Shown here piece by piece: positions 46,083 through 55,835 of a DNA stretch of 64,000 nucleotides. The DNA lies in the NCBI RefSeq assembly GCF_018127965.1, contig NZ_CP072349.1, positions 1,244,001 through 1,308,000 on the forward strand, in the 5' to 3' direction. Positions within the stretch are counted from its first letter, which is position 1; each line of letters begins with the position of its first letter. The notes beneath the pieces were generated by a model. The model did not search any database, was not told the DNA's origin, and saw only the letters and a program-made list of their open reading frames with translations. The stretch comes from Prevotella melaninogenica. Its GTDB lineage: Bacteria > Bacteroidota > Bacteroidia > Bacteroidales > Bacteroidaceae. A program made the translations under genes and the position numbers.

Positions 46083-47270
46083 TTAATACGTTTCTTCTGG
46101 CCATTGTTTAACGATATCCCCATCCTTGAAAACAGCCCATGCTCGTAGCTTACCATGCCTATTATACCAATAAGCAGTATCTATAACATCGTCGTTCCTA
46201 TACTTCACTTTAAAACGAAGAACACCATGCGGACGGCGCTTTATTGAATCTTGATAATAGCAATCATAACGCCTTGTACTATCATCAAGTATTGTTACTT
46301 TATCTTGTATCTGTCCATTTGGATAATAAACATTGGCAGGAGCCCATGAGTTACCATCGTCGTAGATAATAGTCTGATAGGCAATAGGATGTCCATGAGT
46401 AGCATAACGGATAACGACCTTATCCTGCTTTAATCCATTCTTTACCCTACATGTATATAAGTCGGGAAATATCTCTTCCTCATCGTCTTCATTTTCTCTT
46501 GGGAAAAAGGCTTCTGGGAATTCGTTGAAATAGTTTTTCAAGTAGACAACAGGCGTATTACTGAGTGTACCAGTAAATAGTTTCCCAGAACCGACTCTGT
46601 ATATCTTTACCCCATCTGTATATAGTTGATACTTCTCAGAAGAGTTTAATCTTACTGCATTCTCGTCATAATTGCGAATATCATCAAGTGTTCCATCAGG
46701 CTTATAGAACTTCCATTCACCTTCTCGATGCGCTAAGTTATCAAAAGTTGTGTACCCCTCAGACTTTAAAGTACCATCCTCATAATAGTACTTAGCATAG
46801 ATTAAGCGGTTATCTGACTTGATAGAAGGGAATTTCTCTTCCTTCCAAATGGTGCCATCTCGCCTATAGGACTTCACCCAACCAACCCATGTATCATAAC
46901 TATGTTCCTTTTTTCCAACTTGTTTCACCTTACCATCTTCATAATACTCTGTGTACTCACTTGGAAGAGTAGCAATGTAATCAGGTATAAGAGATATCCC
47001 CCATCCCAATAATAAAAGTAATAAAGCAATGAAGGGAGGAAGTAGAGTTCGTAGGAAAATACGTGAGAAGATTATACTGATTATAAAGTATACTACGGAA
47101 ACCATGAAGCCTTCTATGTATATACCCAAAGCTACAAACCCCCGACCAGCCGCATCAGTGCTGTCTCCAGAAGCTGCCTCCATTGCAAACAAGAACATAA
47201 AAATAAGTGGGTAAATCAAAGCCATAATAACAGAAGCTATGGCTATCCGAAGCTTTTTATTCTTTATCAT
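46083..47270 (-). CDS. Membrane protein with MORN-like/YwqK-type repeats, 395 aa
   Basis: The N-terminus has three to four membrane segments (IAIASVIMALIYPLIFMFLF; FIALLLLLLGWGISLI). The rest consists of MORN_2-like beta-hairpin repeats of the G.W..Y..dG.l form (EYTEYYEDGKVKQVGKKEH; YYEDGTLKSEGYTT; REGEWKFYKPDGTLDD; ANVYYPNGQIQDKV). Such repeats are sometimes labelled YwqK-family antitoxin, which is a domain name and not evidence of function. It heads a two-gene operon with 45110-46078. Confidence 0.6.
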   Translation of the reverse strand: MIKNKKLRIAIASVIMALIYPLIFMFLFAMEAASGDSTDAAGRGFVALGIYIEGFMVSVVYFIISIIFSRIFLRTLLPPFIALLLLLLGWGISLIPDYIATLPSEYTEYYEDGKVKQVGKKEHSYDTWVGWVKSYRRDGTIWKEEKFPSIKSDNRLIYAKYYYEDGTLKSEGYTTFDNLAHREGEWKFYKPDGTLDDIRNYDENAVRLNSSEKYQLYTDGVKIYRVGSGKLFTGTLSNTPVVYLKNYFNEFPEAFFPRENEDDEEEIFPDLYTCRVKNGLKQDKVVIRYATHGHPIAYQTIIYDDGNSWAPANVYYPNGQIQDKVTILDDSTRRYDCYYQDSIKRRPHGVLRFKVKYRNDDVIDTAYWYNRHGKLRAWAVFKDGDIVKQWPEETY

Positions 47271-47382
47271 GTAAGTTTCTACTCATTATAAATCATCTCT
47301 CCACAAGGGAGTCAAAGATTACAGGTTATTAATATAGGTCTTAAGAAAATGGTTGTCTTTCTGAAAGACTATAGATTGACCA

Positions 47383-47414
47383 CAAAGATAAGAGTTTCTA
47401 TTGATACTTGCAAA
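47383..47414 (-). promoter_or_regulatory. Promoter of the MORN-like operon
   Basis: On the minus strand TTTG (47411-47414) and TATCTTTG (47383-47390) with 20-base spacing; the leader is about 110 bases. Confidence 0.7.
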
Positions 47415-47453
47415 GGAAAAGAATATAAAATAACAATAGATCATACAAGCTAC

Positions 47454-47879
47454 TTATAGCTGACTACTCAATATCACAACGCAAAGTAACAGAAGGACAT
47501 TGAAACAATGAAAGCCAAGAAAAACTTTATTCGTATAATCACGATGTCGAATGGCTTGCACTGCTGAGCAGATATAAATAACAAGAATAGGTATTGAAAT
47601 AAACCAGCTTCCAATAACAAATATCATTAATAAAAAGCAACATTCACCTGCATCATCACCTGCAAACGAAGCAAGTAACATTAAGAACAAAAAGGCAGTA
47701 ACCAAAGCAAACGACACCACACGTAGAGATATCCAAAAAAAGGAGCGCCAGTTCTTTTTGTAAAGTGTTTCTATTTTTACCGCTCCCCCACTCTTCGCTC
47801 CATTATTCCAATGACTCACTAATAGTGATACACCAAGAGCAAGAATACAAATTAGTATAATGATAGTAAATGTAAACAT
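47454..47879 (-). CDS. Unknown membrane protein, 141 aa, short paralogue of 43824-44795
   Basis: Four hydrophobic segments, starting MFTFTIIILICILALGVSLL. It aligns along its whole length with the membrane half of the 323-aa protein at 43824-44795, then ends (LLCVVILSSQL) exactly where the other protein's soluble domain begins. It may be a truncated copy or a deliberately short family member. It has its own promoter: minus-strand TTG (47961-47963) and TATCTTTG (47933-47940), 20 bases apart. Function unknown. Confidence 0.55.
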   Translation of the reverse strand: MFTFTIIILICILALGVSLLVSHWNNGAKSGGAVKIETLYKKNWRSFFWISLRVVSFALVTAFLFLMLLASFAGDDAGECCFLLMIFVIGSWFISIPILVIYICSAVQAIRHRDYTNKVFLGFHCFNVLLLLCVVILSSQL

Positions 47880-48032
47880 AAATAATTTATTGTGGCAAAA
47901 ACCTACGTATAAATATCATGAAAGATCTCTTGCAAAGATATCCTTTTATTCTCACATATACAAGTGAAGCATTTATAAACAAATGACTTCAACAACTTAC
48001 AAGGCTGTTTTATGAAATATATCTTGTTACTC

Positions 48033-48054
48033 GACACACATGGTGTTGAGCATT
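48033..48054. repeat. Single 22-bp unit, family I (locus E)
   Basis: GACACACATGGTGTTGAGC has the ACAC at positions 2-5 and GTG at 11-13 of the family I unit. Neighbouring units are not recognisable. Confidence 0.4.
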
Positions 48055-48079
48055 AAACTCCTTACAACATACTATAGAA

Positions 48080-48111
48080 AGAGGGTGTATCAATCGCTTG
48101 ACACACCCTCT
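48080..48111 (-). terminator. Terminator of the SusC/SusD operon
   Basis: AGAGGGTGT (48080-48088) pairs with ACACCCTCT (48103-48111) around a loop. The ends GGTGTATCAA/TTGACACACC resemble those of the ligA terminator. Confidence 0.7.
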
Positions 48112-48156
48112 GACATTATTTGTAATCTATTTGATTATACTTTGTTCAGCATAAAC

Positions 48157-50220
48157 TTACTTGATAGCTTCACCATTTGCCTCAACTGGCCAGTAGATAT
48201 TCTGGTACAAGTTAGAGTTCTCTGCAGTACCATCAGGAGAACAGAGCTGCATCTCCTGATAAGAGAATGGAGACAGGTAGTGTGCCTGATAGAAGGTGTA
48301 ACCATTATAGAGAATGTTGTTAGTCTTCTGAATCTGGTAAGGACGAACATACTTTGAAAGTGTCTTAGCTGACATTGTAGCCTTAGCATCGCCATCAGCA
48401 ATAATCAGACTCACACCCTTATCATTTACGAAAGAAGGATTCTGATAGATCTGATCCCAGAAGTTAACACCCTCAATCTGATAGTTCTTCACCTGATCCA
48501 AAGATGCCCAACGAATCAAGTCATCATTACGAAGACCCTCACCTGCAAACTCGCTACGACGCTCACGACGGATAGAATAGAGTGTTGCGTCAACAGGCTT
48601 GCCTGCAGAGAATGCTGCCCAGTCGTATGATGGACGCTTCACGTCAGCCTCCTTACTCATATCAGTTGCAGCAATAGTTGTTGAGATAGGAGCAGTAATA
48701 CCAGCACGTTCACGCAAAGCTGTCCAATAACCTGTTGCAGTTGCATCTAATGAACCTCTACGGAGGTAAGAAGCCTCGATGTAATTGAGCATAGCTTCCT
48801 CAACACGGATGATAATCTGACCATCAACATCAGAGAAAGTCTGACCTAACTGCATTGCAGGATCGTAGTTGTAGAACTTACGCTGGCGATAACCAGTTAC
48901 GTCTCTACTTGCCTGGTCTGTTGCAAAGAGAGTTGCAACATTGAACTTGATGTTGTCAATAGGTGCAGTACCGGCAGGACGCTTCTCGTTCACAAGGTCA
49001 ATGCTCTTTTGGTCAATACCGAGTATATCAGACTCACCAAAGAGGAAGAGCTGCAGACGCTCGTCACGATCTTTCTTAACCATATCAATGGTGGTGTCAC
49101 CATTATAACCAGAGCCAGAAGCGTAGATAGGCAAACCATTCTTCATAAGGAATGACTCTACGAGACCGCGTGTCCAACCTGTTGCAGCACCGCCACGAAG
49201 TTTGTTTGATGTGAGGTGAGCCACGTTAATATCTGAATTGAACTGACGCCACAACAACACCTCCGGATACTTAGACAGGTCTGGGCTGGCAAACATATCG
49301 TAGTATGCATTCCATCCATTGTACAGTCCAACGATACTTGGATTCATTACATGACTGTTCTTAGTTTTCAATGGAACTGCATCGCAAACCTTCTTGGCAG
49401 CATCAATAGCCTGATCAAGGAAATAGTTCACCTCATCATCCTGATTGATAGTAAAGTTCTTGTTCCACTCCTTGTTCTTGCCCGGCCAGTTAGCATCACC
49501 CGGCACACGACCAGAACCTCTGTGATACTTCTCGAAGGTTGCCTCATAAAGCGCAATTCTTGACTTCATTGCCAAAGCTGCATACTTATTAATACGTACC
49601 TTATTCGCAAAATTCACCTGCAACTTATCAATCGCCTTATCCATATCAGAAAGAATTTGACGCGCAACGAGATTACGAGGTTGACGCTTATTTGGCGAAA
49701 CAAGGTCATCTTCAGGCTTTAGTTCTGTCAACTGGATAGGAAAATCACCATAAGTTTGGAGCTTACCATAGTAGAGCATTGCTCTGATGAAATATGCCTC
49801 ACCCATATACTGGTTGATAAGATTCGCATCACCAGACACCTTGCCTTCAGCAATCTTTGGCTCGTTCTCATTAATAAACTTATTGACGTTACGAATGTTG
49901 TTCATATCAATACCACCAGATGTAGGAACCTTCCACTGATCCTGTAAGAACATTGCTGTGTTACCACCTCTTGCAGCCTGATTGTCTGTTCCATCATCAA
50001 ATGTTGCTACACCTGCCCACCATCCACTATTGTTACGGAAGATAGTTGTATAGTAGTTGATAGGGAATGTACCTAACTGATCTGCTGTCAGATAATAAGA
50101 AGTAGGAGGTACTTGATCGAGTGGTGGTCTGTCAAGGAAATCGTTACATGACGTAACCGTCATGCCTAAGCAAAGAATAGGCAATCCTCCCTTCAATATA
50201 TTTGATATAATATGTTTCAT
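48157..50220 (-). CDS. SusD/RagB-family nutrient-binding lipoprotein
   Basis: Surface lid protein of a TonB-dependent glycan or peptide importer. The 687-aa product has a lipobox ending TVTSC (Cys25) followed by NDFLDRPPLDQVPPTSYY, the classical SusD start. TPR-like helices follow (YMGEAYFIRAMLYYGKLQTY; RINKYAALAMKSRIALYE). It is longer than typical SusD (about 500-600 aa), resembling the large RagB branch. It follows the SusC gene by 12 bases. The substrate is unknown because no glycoside hydrolase or regulator is adjacent. Confidence 0.92.
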   Translation of the reverse strand: MKHIISNILKGGLPILCLGMTVTSCNDFLDRPPLDQVPPTSYYLTADQLGTFPINYYTTIFRNNSGWWAGVATFDDGTDNQAARGGNTAMFLQDQWKVPTSGGIDMNNIRNVNKFINENEPKIAEGKVSGDANLINQYMGEAYFIRAMLYYGKLQTYGDFPIQLTELKPEDDLVSPNKRQPRNLVARQILSDMDKAIDKLQVNFANKVRINKYAALAMKSRIALYEATFEKYHRGSGRVPGDANWPGKNKEWNKNFTINQDDEVNYFLDQAIDAAKKVCDAVPLKTKNSHVMNPSIVGLYNGWNAYYDMFASPDLSKYPEVLLWRQFNSDINVAHLTSNKLRGGAATGWTRGLVESFLMKNGLPIYASGSGYNGDTTIDMVKKDRDERLQLFLFGESDILGIDQKSIDLVNEKRPAGTAPIDNIKFNVATLFATDQASRDVTGYRQRKFYNYDPAMQLGQTFSDVDGQIIIRVEEAMLNYIEASYLRRGSLDATATGYWTALRERAGITAPISTTIAATDMSKEADVKRPSYDWAAFSAGKPVDATLYSIRRERRSEFAGEGLRNDDLIRWASLDQVKNYQIEGVNFWDQIYQNPSFVNDKGVSLIIADGDAKATMSAKTLSKYVRPYQIQKTNNILYNGYTFYQAHYLSPFSYQEMQLCSPDGTAENSNLYQNIYWPVEANGEAIK

Positions 50221-50232
50221 AATTGCTACGAA

Positions 50233-53200
50233 TTAAAAATTAAGATTTAAACCGAAAGAAACTGTTCTCTGGAGTGGATAGATCTTACCTGGTCCCCAAT
50301 CTCCACCAGTAGCCTCTGGATCAAAGATCTTGTTCATCTTTGTAAATGTTGCGAGGTTCTCAGCAGAGAAATAGAAACGAATGCGATTTGCACCAATCTT
50401 GCTTGCGATAGCAGTAGGGAGTGTATAACCAAGCTGGATATTCTTGATTCTCATGTAAGCTGCATTCTGCAAGTAGCGGTCACTTGTCTGGAAGTTTTTA
50501 GAACCCTGACCAAAGAGAGGACGTGGGTAGAAGCCGTTAGGGTTAGGACCTAAATTGGTGTCTGTTGCTGGACGCCAGTAATCTAAGTGATCCTTGAAAG
50601 CAGCAGCCTGCCACATACCAGTATTTGCACCTACGCTGTAAGGAGAATCATCCCAGAAGTCACGCTTACCAACACCCTGCATAAAGATTAGGAAGTCAAA
50701 TCCATTCCAATTAGCATCCAAAGTAATACCGAAACGATAACGTGGCAAAGAGTTACCAATCTTGGTCAAGTCACCCATATCGTCATAAGTACCCTTACCA
50801 CTATTAACCTTCTTATCACCATTCAAATCCTTATACATAACGTCACCAGCTGCCCAGTTAGAACCCCATGATGGCTTATTATTTGTCAACCATTCGTTCA
50901 TCTGTTCATTTGTCTGTGCAATACCTTCTACTAAGTATCCGTAGATATCACCCATGCGCTTTCCTTCACACCACTTTGAAAGCAGACGATTCGGATTATG
51001 GAATCGAGTAATAGTTTGGTAGTCATCAGAGAGAACGAGCTTGATGCCGTAGCCAACCTGACCAATTCTATCACGCCATCTAACTTCCAAATCCCAACCA
51101 TTAGAACGCATATCGCTATTATTCTCTTTTGGTAGCTCTACACCCAAAATAGAAGGATGAGCTGGTGCAGGACCAACCATATCCTTTGTTGTACGGACAT
51201 AGTAGTCGAAAGTTCCTTGCAATCTATTGTTAAACATACCAAAGTCAAGACCAATATTCCATGAGCGAACACTCTCCCATGTAAGAGAAGGTGATACCAA
51301 ACCTGGAGCATTAGAGATATTCACACGCTGCCCATTAACAAGCCATGAAGATGCAGATGCGTTTGCTGGCTGACTCAAGAACCAAGGATAGAGTGCTTTA
51401 ATATTAGTGTTACCCAAGGCACCATAGGTAGCACGAAGTTTAAGTGTATTAACAGTCTTTGTCAATGGCTTGAAGAACTGCTCATTAGCAATATTCCAAC
51501 CCAATGCGAATGATGGGAATGTACTCCATGTCTTATCACCAATAAAGCGTGAAGAACCATCACGACGGATAGAGAACTCTGCAAGGTAACGTGAATCGTA
51601 TGCATAGTTGATACGACCAAAAGCACCCATTGTTGCCCACTGAGTATTTGAGAAACTTGGTCTCACATCCTTATGAGTAGCATTGTTGAGTGATGGAACT
51701 AATGGGGATATCAAGTCTGCACGTGCTGCACCAAGAGAAGTATAACGGTTAGATTCCATATCCAGACCAGCCAAGAACTTAAAGTCATGCTTATCGTTCA
51801 ATGTGAACATATACTCTGTGAAGAAACGACCATTATAATAGTTGTTTCTTGACATACTATCACCAACATCAGACTTACCAGCTGCATAGCCACCGCTCCA
51901 TGCCGCAGGTATTAATTTTTGATCTGGGTCATAATAATAGATTGGCAATACATCCCAATGGTTGTAGTAGTGAACGGTATTATAGTTACCCTCCAAACGA
52001 ATCTTCCAACCCTTGAGTGGTCTGAACTCAAGTGCTAACTGCTGATAGAGCTTGTCTTGTTGTGTAGCATCAAGACCACCATTCTCCATCTGAAGAATCT
52101 CATTACCATGAACATAATGTCCGTTTGGATCGTAAACAGGGTTAGTTGGCCAACGACGAGCAATATTATGGAAGAAGAGACCTGTCATATAAGAAGGACG
52201 GCTGTAGTCCTCACGTATCCACTTTGTATTATAGGTAACTGTAAACCAGTCTTTCAGGTTAGCAGTAATCTTGCCTGAGAAGTTGTAACGCTTGAGTTGG
52301 TCCTTACCATGACGAATCAAACCACGCTGGCTGAGAACTGCACCACTAAGATAGTAGTTCACCTTGCTTCCACCACCACTGAGGGCTACATTATGCTCGG
52401 TAGAAGGGACTCCAGATTTGTACATCTCATCAAACCAGTTAACATTGTTCCAAGAACCAGTATACATACTCCAAGGCTCATTAGCTGCATAACCCGCCCA
52501 TGTAGTAGTTGCCTCATCACCAGGTTTAGGAGTTCCATTGATATGATTCTTAATCTTATCCAGTATATCCTGCTTGAATGGTGCATTACCACCACTATTT
52601 GCAGCAGCATCATTCCAGTAGCGTGCGAAGTCGTATGAATTAGGCATCTCTGGAATCTGAGTAGCTGTTGAGAAACGTACATTACCATTATAAGACACGT
52701 TCATACGTGAATCCTTACCACTCTTTGTGGTAACGAGGATTACACCAAAGGCTGCACGTGAACCATAGATAGCACTTGAAGAAGCATCCTTCAATACAGA
52801 GATACTCTCGATATCGTTCGGAGAAATTGAATACAAATCACCCTCAGAACCATCGATAAGAACGAGAGGAGCAGCGTTTGAACCTTCACCGATGGTACCA
52901 ACACCACGGATGTTCATACTCATACGACTGTTAAGTGAACCACCAGAATTGCCAACGCTGAAGTTCAAACCGGGAACCTCACCCTGCAATGCCTGAGCGA
53001 CACTTGTTACTGGACGAGAGTCAAGAGCCTTTGAAGATACAACAGAGACAGCACCAGTAAGGTTAACCTTCTTCTGTGTACCATAACCAACAACGACAAC
53101 GTTATCAAGCATCTCACTGTTCTCCTGGAGTGTAACCTTAAGGTCCTTGCCACTCCAAGTTACCTGCTGGGTCTTGTAACCAACATAAGAAATAGTAAGT

Positions 53201-53460
53201 GATGAGCCAGAAGCAACGCCTACAATCTCAAAATTACCATCAAGGTCAGTCACACTTCCCTTTTTCTGTCCATTACTTACGACAAAGACAGAGGCACCAA
53301 CAACAGGGTCTCCGTTATTGTCGACAACAGTTCCTTTACATACAGACTGCTGTTGAACAACAGCTGCATTCGCTTCATACGTAATGTTGGCATGCAGTAA
53401 ACTTGTACTGAACAAAGCCACCATCAATAAGCTCGTAGTCCTTTTTCTTTTTAGGTACAT
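50233..53460 (-). CDS. SusC/RagA-family TonB-dependent transporter
   Basis: Outer-membrane importer of 1075 aa paired with the SusD protein. In order: signal peptide (SLLMVALFSTSLLHA), carboxypeptidase-D-like regulatory domain (VCKGTVVDNNGDPVVGASVF; DLDGNFEIVGVASGSSLTIS), the SusC signature VVVVGYGTQKKVNLTGAVS, plug (PLVLIDGSEGDLYSISPNDI; IYGSRAAFGVILVTTKSG) and barrel ending TVSFGLNLNF. No ECF sigma/anti-sigma or hybrid two-component gene is adjacent, so regulation is from elsewhere or constitutive. Confidence 0.95.
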   Translation of the reverse strand: MYLKRKRTTSLLMVALFSTSLLHANITYEANAAVVQQQSVCKGTVVDNNGDPVVGASVFVVSNGQKKGSVTDLDGNFEIVGVASGSSLTISYVGYKTQQVTWSGKDLKVTLQENSEMLDNVVVVGYGTQKKVNLTGAVSVVSSKALDSRPVTSVAQALQGEVPGLNFSVGNSGGSLNSRMSMNIRGVGTIGEGSNAAPLVLIDGSEGDLYSISPNDIESISVLKDASSSAIYGSRAAFGVILVTTKSGKDSRMNVSYNGNVRFSTATQIPEMPNSYDFARYWNDAAANSGGNAPFKQDILDKIKNHINGTPKPGDEATTTWAGYAANEPWSMYTGSWNNVNWFDEMYKSGVPSTEHNVALSGGGSKVNYYLSGAVLSQRGLIRHGKDQLKRYNFSGKITANLKDWFTVTYNTKWIREDYSRPSYMTGLFFHNIARRWPTNPVYDPNGHYVHGNEILQMENGGLDATQQDKLYQQLALEFRPLKGWKIRLEGNYNTVHYYNHWDVLPIYYYDPDQKLIPAAWSGGYAAGKSDVGDSMSRNNYYNGRFFTEYMFTLNDKHDFKFLAGLDMESNRYTSLGAARADLISPLVPSLNNATHKDVRPSFSNTQWATMGAFGRINYAYDSRYLAEFSIRRDGSSRFIGDKTWSTFPSFALGWNIANEQFFKPLTKTVNTLKLRATYGALGNTNIKALYPWFLSQPANASASSWLVNGQRVNISNAPGLVSPSLTWESVRSWNIGLDFGMFNNRLQGTFDYYVRTTKDMVGPAPAHPSILGVELPKENNSDMRSNGWDLEVRWRDRIGQVGYGIKLVLSDDYQTITRFHNPNRLLSKWCEGKRMGDIYGYLVEGIAQTNEQMNEWLTNNKPSWGSNWAAGDVMYKDLNGDKKVNSGKGTYDDMGDLTKIGNSLPRYRFGITLDANWNGFDFLIFMQGVGKRDFWDDSPYSVGANTGMWQAAAFKDHLDYWRPATDTNLGPNPNGFYPRPLFGQGSKNFQTSDRYLQNAAYMRIKNIQLGYTLPTAIASKIGANRIRFYFSAENLATFTKMNKIFDPEATGGDWGPGKIYPLQRTVSFGLNLNF

Positions 53461-53510
53461 AGGCTTTAAGTATACTTTAGGTTAAAAAATGCTTTTAGGT
53501 TTATTAATCG

Positions 53511-53518
53511 CAAAGTTA
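53511..53518 (-). promoter_or_regulatory. -7 box of the SusC/SusD operon
   Basis: TAACTTTG on the minus strand, 50 bases before the SusC ATG; the nearest TTG is 23 bases further upstream, longer than usual. The rest of the 53519-53814 gap is AT-rich and shows nothing else. Confidence 0.5.
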
Positions 53519-53814
53519 AATCATTTTAAACGTCCGTTCTACAATTACACTTATAAAAGATGTTAAATATGTGTTTTGTTTAGTTTATTGTAAAAAAAAC
53601 AACCACAAAACAGGTCTTCTTTTACATTTTTCTACATTCATCATTACTTAGAAAAGCCTTATCATATACTTTGAATGTTCATAAACACCTCCCTAAGCAT
53701 AGAACAACAAGCATAAAGACTATAGTCCATCTACGCCCTATTATAAAATAGGTGAGTTATACTTTTGCATATCATCTTCTTTATGCTTCCAATCTTTCTT
53801 AAGCTATAACGCTC

Positions 53815-54372
53815 TTATTTCTCCAGTTTTCTTATCACCCTACACGGATTACCAGCAGCCACGACGCCACTTGGAATATCATGTGTAACAACAGAACCAG
53901 CCCCAATCGTAGTATTATCGCCTATCGTCACACCCGGCACAACTACCACATTGCCACCTATCCACACATTATTCCCAACATGAATAGGTAGTGCATACTC
54001 AATCTTCTTATTACGCTGTTCAACATCGAGTGGATGACCAGCAGTATAGAAGGCGCAATTAGGTGCAATAAAAACATTATCGCCGAATGTCACCTTAGCC
54101 TCATCGAGAATCACACAATTAGTATTGGCAAAGAAATTCTCACCTACTTCAATATTATAACCATAGTCGCAAAAGAATGGGGCAACAATAAACATTCCGT
54201 CGCCAGCCTTACCAAACAATCTTCTCAGACGCTCCATGCGTTCCTCCCTACGTGAAGGAGGAATCTGATTGATTTCAAAACATTCATTCTCGCAGTAGTA
54301 TAAGTCTTTTAAAACTTCTGGGTCGTTTGCTTGATAAAGCATCCCTTTCTGCTGTTTCTCCTTCTCTGTCAT
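53815..54372 (-). CDS. Sugar O-acetyltransferase, maltose/galactoside type
   Basis: Acetyl-CoA-dependent O-acetyltransferase of the left-handed beta-helix (hexapeptide) family. The 185-aa protein has the N-terminal Maa/NodL helix region (MLYQANDPEVLKDLYYCENE) and hexapeptide repeats (FGDNVFIAPNCAFYTAGHPL; IGGNVVVVPGVTIGDNTTIG), with the catalytic His in TAGHPL. The start was set at MTEKEKQ, 27 bases after the -7 box TATCTTTG (54399-54406, minus). The acceptor sugar is unknown. Confidence 0.88.
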   Translation of the reverse strand: MTEKEKQQKGMLYQANDPEVLKDLYYCENECFEINQIPPSRREERMERLRRLFGKAGDGMFIVAPFFCDYGYNIEVGENFFANTNCVILDEAKVTFGDNVFIAPNCAFYTAGHPLDVEQRNKKIEYALPIHVGNNVWIGGNVVVVPGVTIGDNTTIGAGSVVTHDIPSGVVAAGNPCRVIRKLEK

Positions 54373-54537
54373 ATTCCAGGCTTTAACGTTTATATGCGCA
54401 AAGATACAAATCAATTTCTAAGAAACATAGAAATTCATTCATGAAAAAGATACTTTTAGGGAAGAAAAGAGTGAGATGCGTGAAGTTTTTTGTATTTTTG
54501 CGACAACGATTTATTCATTATATAATAAAGAAAGAAC

Positions 54538-55212
54538 ATGAACATGATAACTTATGAATTTGTACTGAGACTATTCGTTGCTGCTATGCTTGGTGGTGTG
54601 ATTGGCTTGGAGCGTGAGTATCGTGCAAAGGAGGCAGGTTTCCGAACCCACTTCCTTGTGGCATTAGGTAGTGGTTTGTTTATGATTCTATCACAGTTTG
54701 GCTTTGATGATGTACTCGGCCATTACGAGCAAGTGTCACTCGACCCCAGTCGTATAGCCTCACAAGTAGTAACGGGTATTGGTTTCATTGGTGCAGGGAC
54801 GATTATCTTTCAGAAGCATGTCGTACGCGGACTGACAACAGCGGCAGGTCTATGGGTAACATCTGCTATTGGTATGACTGCAGGTGCAGGAATGTATGTA
54901 CTCTCTATTGCAACAACAGTCCTCGTCTTGCTCTGTTTAGAAGCACTTTATTTTATCCTACAGCATTTTGGAACACGCAATATAACCGTTACTTTTAGTA
55001 CTCCAAAAGAAGAAAACATTCAACCTGTTTTGCAACGATTACGCGATAAGGAGATTATTATTGACTCCTATGAGATGACACGCAAAGACACTTCTTCAGG
55101 TCATTACTTTGTTGTGACAATGGAAATGAAGTTCAAGCGGAAACGTTATAAGAATCATCTCCTTAACTTTATGGCTGAATTTGAAAACGTAACTGTTGAA
55201 ACTATGGAGTAA
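54538..55212 (+). CDS. MgtC/SapB-family membrane protein
   Basis: A 224-aa inner-membrane protein. The N-terminal MgtC domain is clear (FVAAMLGGVIGLEREYRAKE; GFRTHFLVALGSGLFMILSQ; VVTGIGFIGAGTII; RGLTTAAGLWVTSAIGM), with about five membrane segments. A soluble ACT-like C-terminal domain starts near residue 150 (NITVTFSTPKEENIQPVLQR). MgtC proteins act in magnesium or acid homeostasis in other bacteria; the role here is unknown. The -7 box is TATTTTTG at 54493-54500. Confidence 0.9.
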   Translation: MNMITYEFVLRLFVAAMLGGVIGLEREYRAKEAGFRTHFLVALGSGLFMILSQFGFDDVLGHYEQVSLDPSRIASQVVTGIGFIGAGTIIFQKHVVRGLTTAAGLWVTSAIGMTAGAGMYVLSIATTVLVLLCLEALYFILQHFGTRNITVTFSTPKEENIQPVLQRLRDKEIIIDSYEMTRKDTSSGHYFVVTMEMKFKRKRYKNHLLNFMAEFENVTVETME

Positions 55213-55254
55213 ATAGGAGCTGAAAAAATGGTTTTTCTGTTAAGCACCAAATCG

Positions 55255-55288
55255 ATGTTTAACCTCTAATGACCGACTTTGGTTTAAT
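55255..55288 (+). repeat. Short dispersed repeat, copy 1
   Basis: ATGTTTAACCTCTAATGACC matches ATGTTTAGGCTCTAATGACG at 60657 (19 of 22 bases, then looser similarity). It lies behind the MgtC gene; a GATAGTCTTA hairpin (55330-55358) follows. Confidence 0.35.
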
Positions 55289-55498
55289 ACATAGATTGAA
55301 AATAGAATAAAGACTGATACATTTGCATAGTAAGACTATCCTAAATAGATAGTCTTACATAGTGAACAAACTACAAGATAAAATGCAAATAGATACTATG
55401 TCTTTCTGTATTCTACAAATAGCTTATTCTCACATTATTGGTATTTGTAAACTATTTTCATGCAACTCAAAACCAATATATGCTCTTTTGCCTTCTTA

Positions 55499-55580
55499 TA
55501 GACGCCCTTTAAGCTTGCAAAAGGTGCCCTTTAAGACCCTTACTAACGCCCTTTTGAAGTCCAATTAAGCACCTTTTTTC
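55499..55580. repeat. 22-bp tandem array, family II (locus H)
   Basis: The CCTTT core recurs at 55506, 55528, 55550 and 55572, exactly 22 bases apart: GACGCCCTTT, GGTGCCCTTT, AACGCCCTTT and AAGCACCTTTT. Spacers include ACTAACGCC and CCAATTAAGC, shared with the 22.7-kb array. No gene is visible in the 55213-55835 gap. Confidence 0.75.
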
Positions 55581-55835
55581 AAACTACTTCATAAACAACT
55601 GATTTACTGTTGGTTACAAACTTGCTTTTTACACTTGTTTTTGCCGTTATTTATAGATACTTTACCAGAAACTATGTAATGATTTTTCAAAGGTTTATCT
55701 ATAAGTTTTCTTCATGTAAATGACTTCTTCTTTTTACAAAATAGCTCAGCAGTAGGACTTAGATATCCCCCAAAGTTGCTAAAATGAAGGAGTAAAATTT
55801 AGACAATCAAGGAGTAGATAACCACTAACAAAATA

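Noticed and set aside
46083..47270. Toxin-antitoxin pair suggested by the YwqK-like repeats
   Set aside because: The repeat is a generic MORN-like fold and no toxin gene is adjacent; the antitoxin label is only a domain name.
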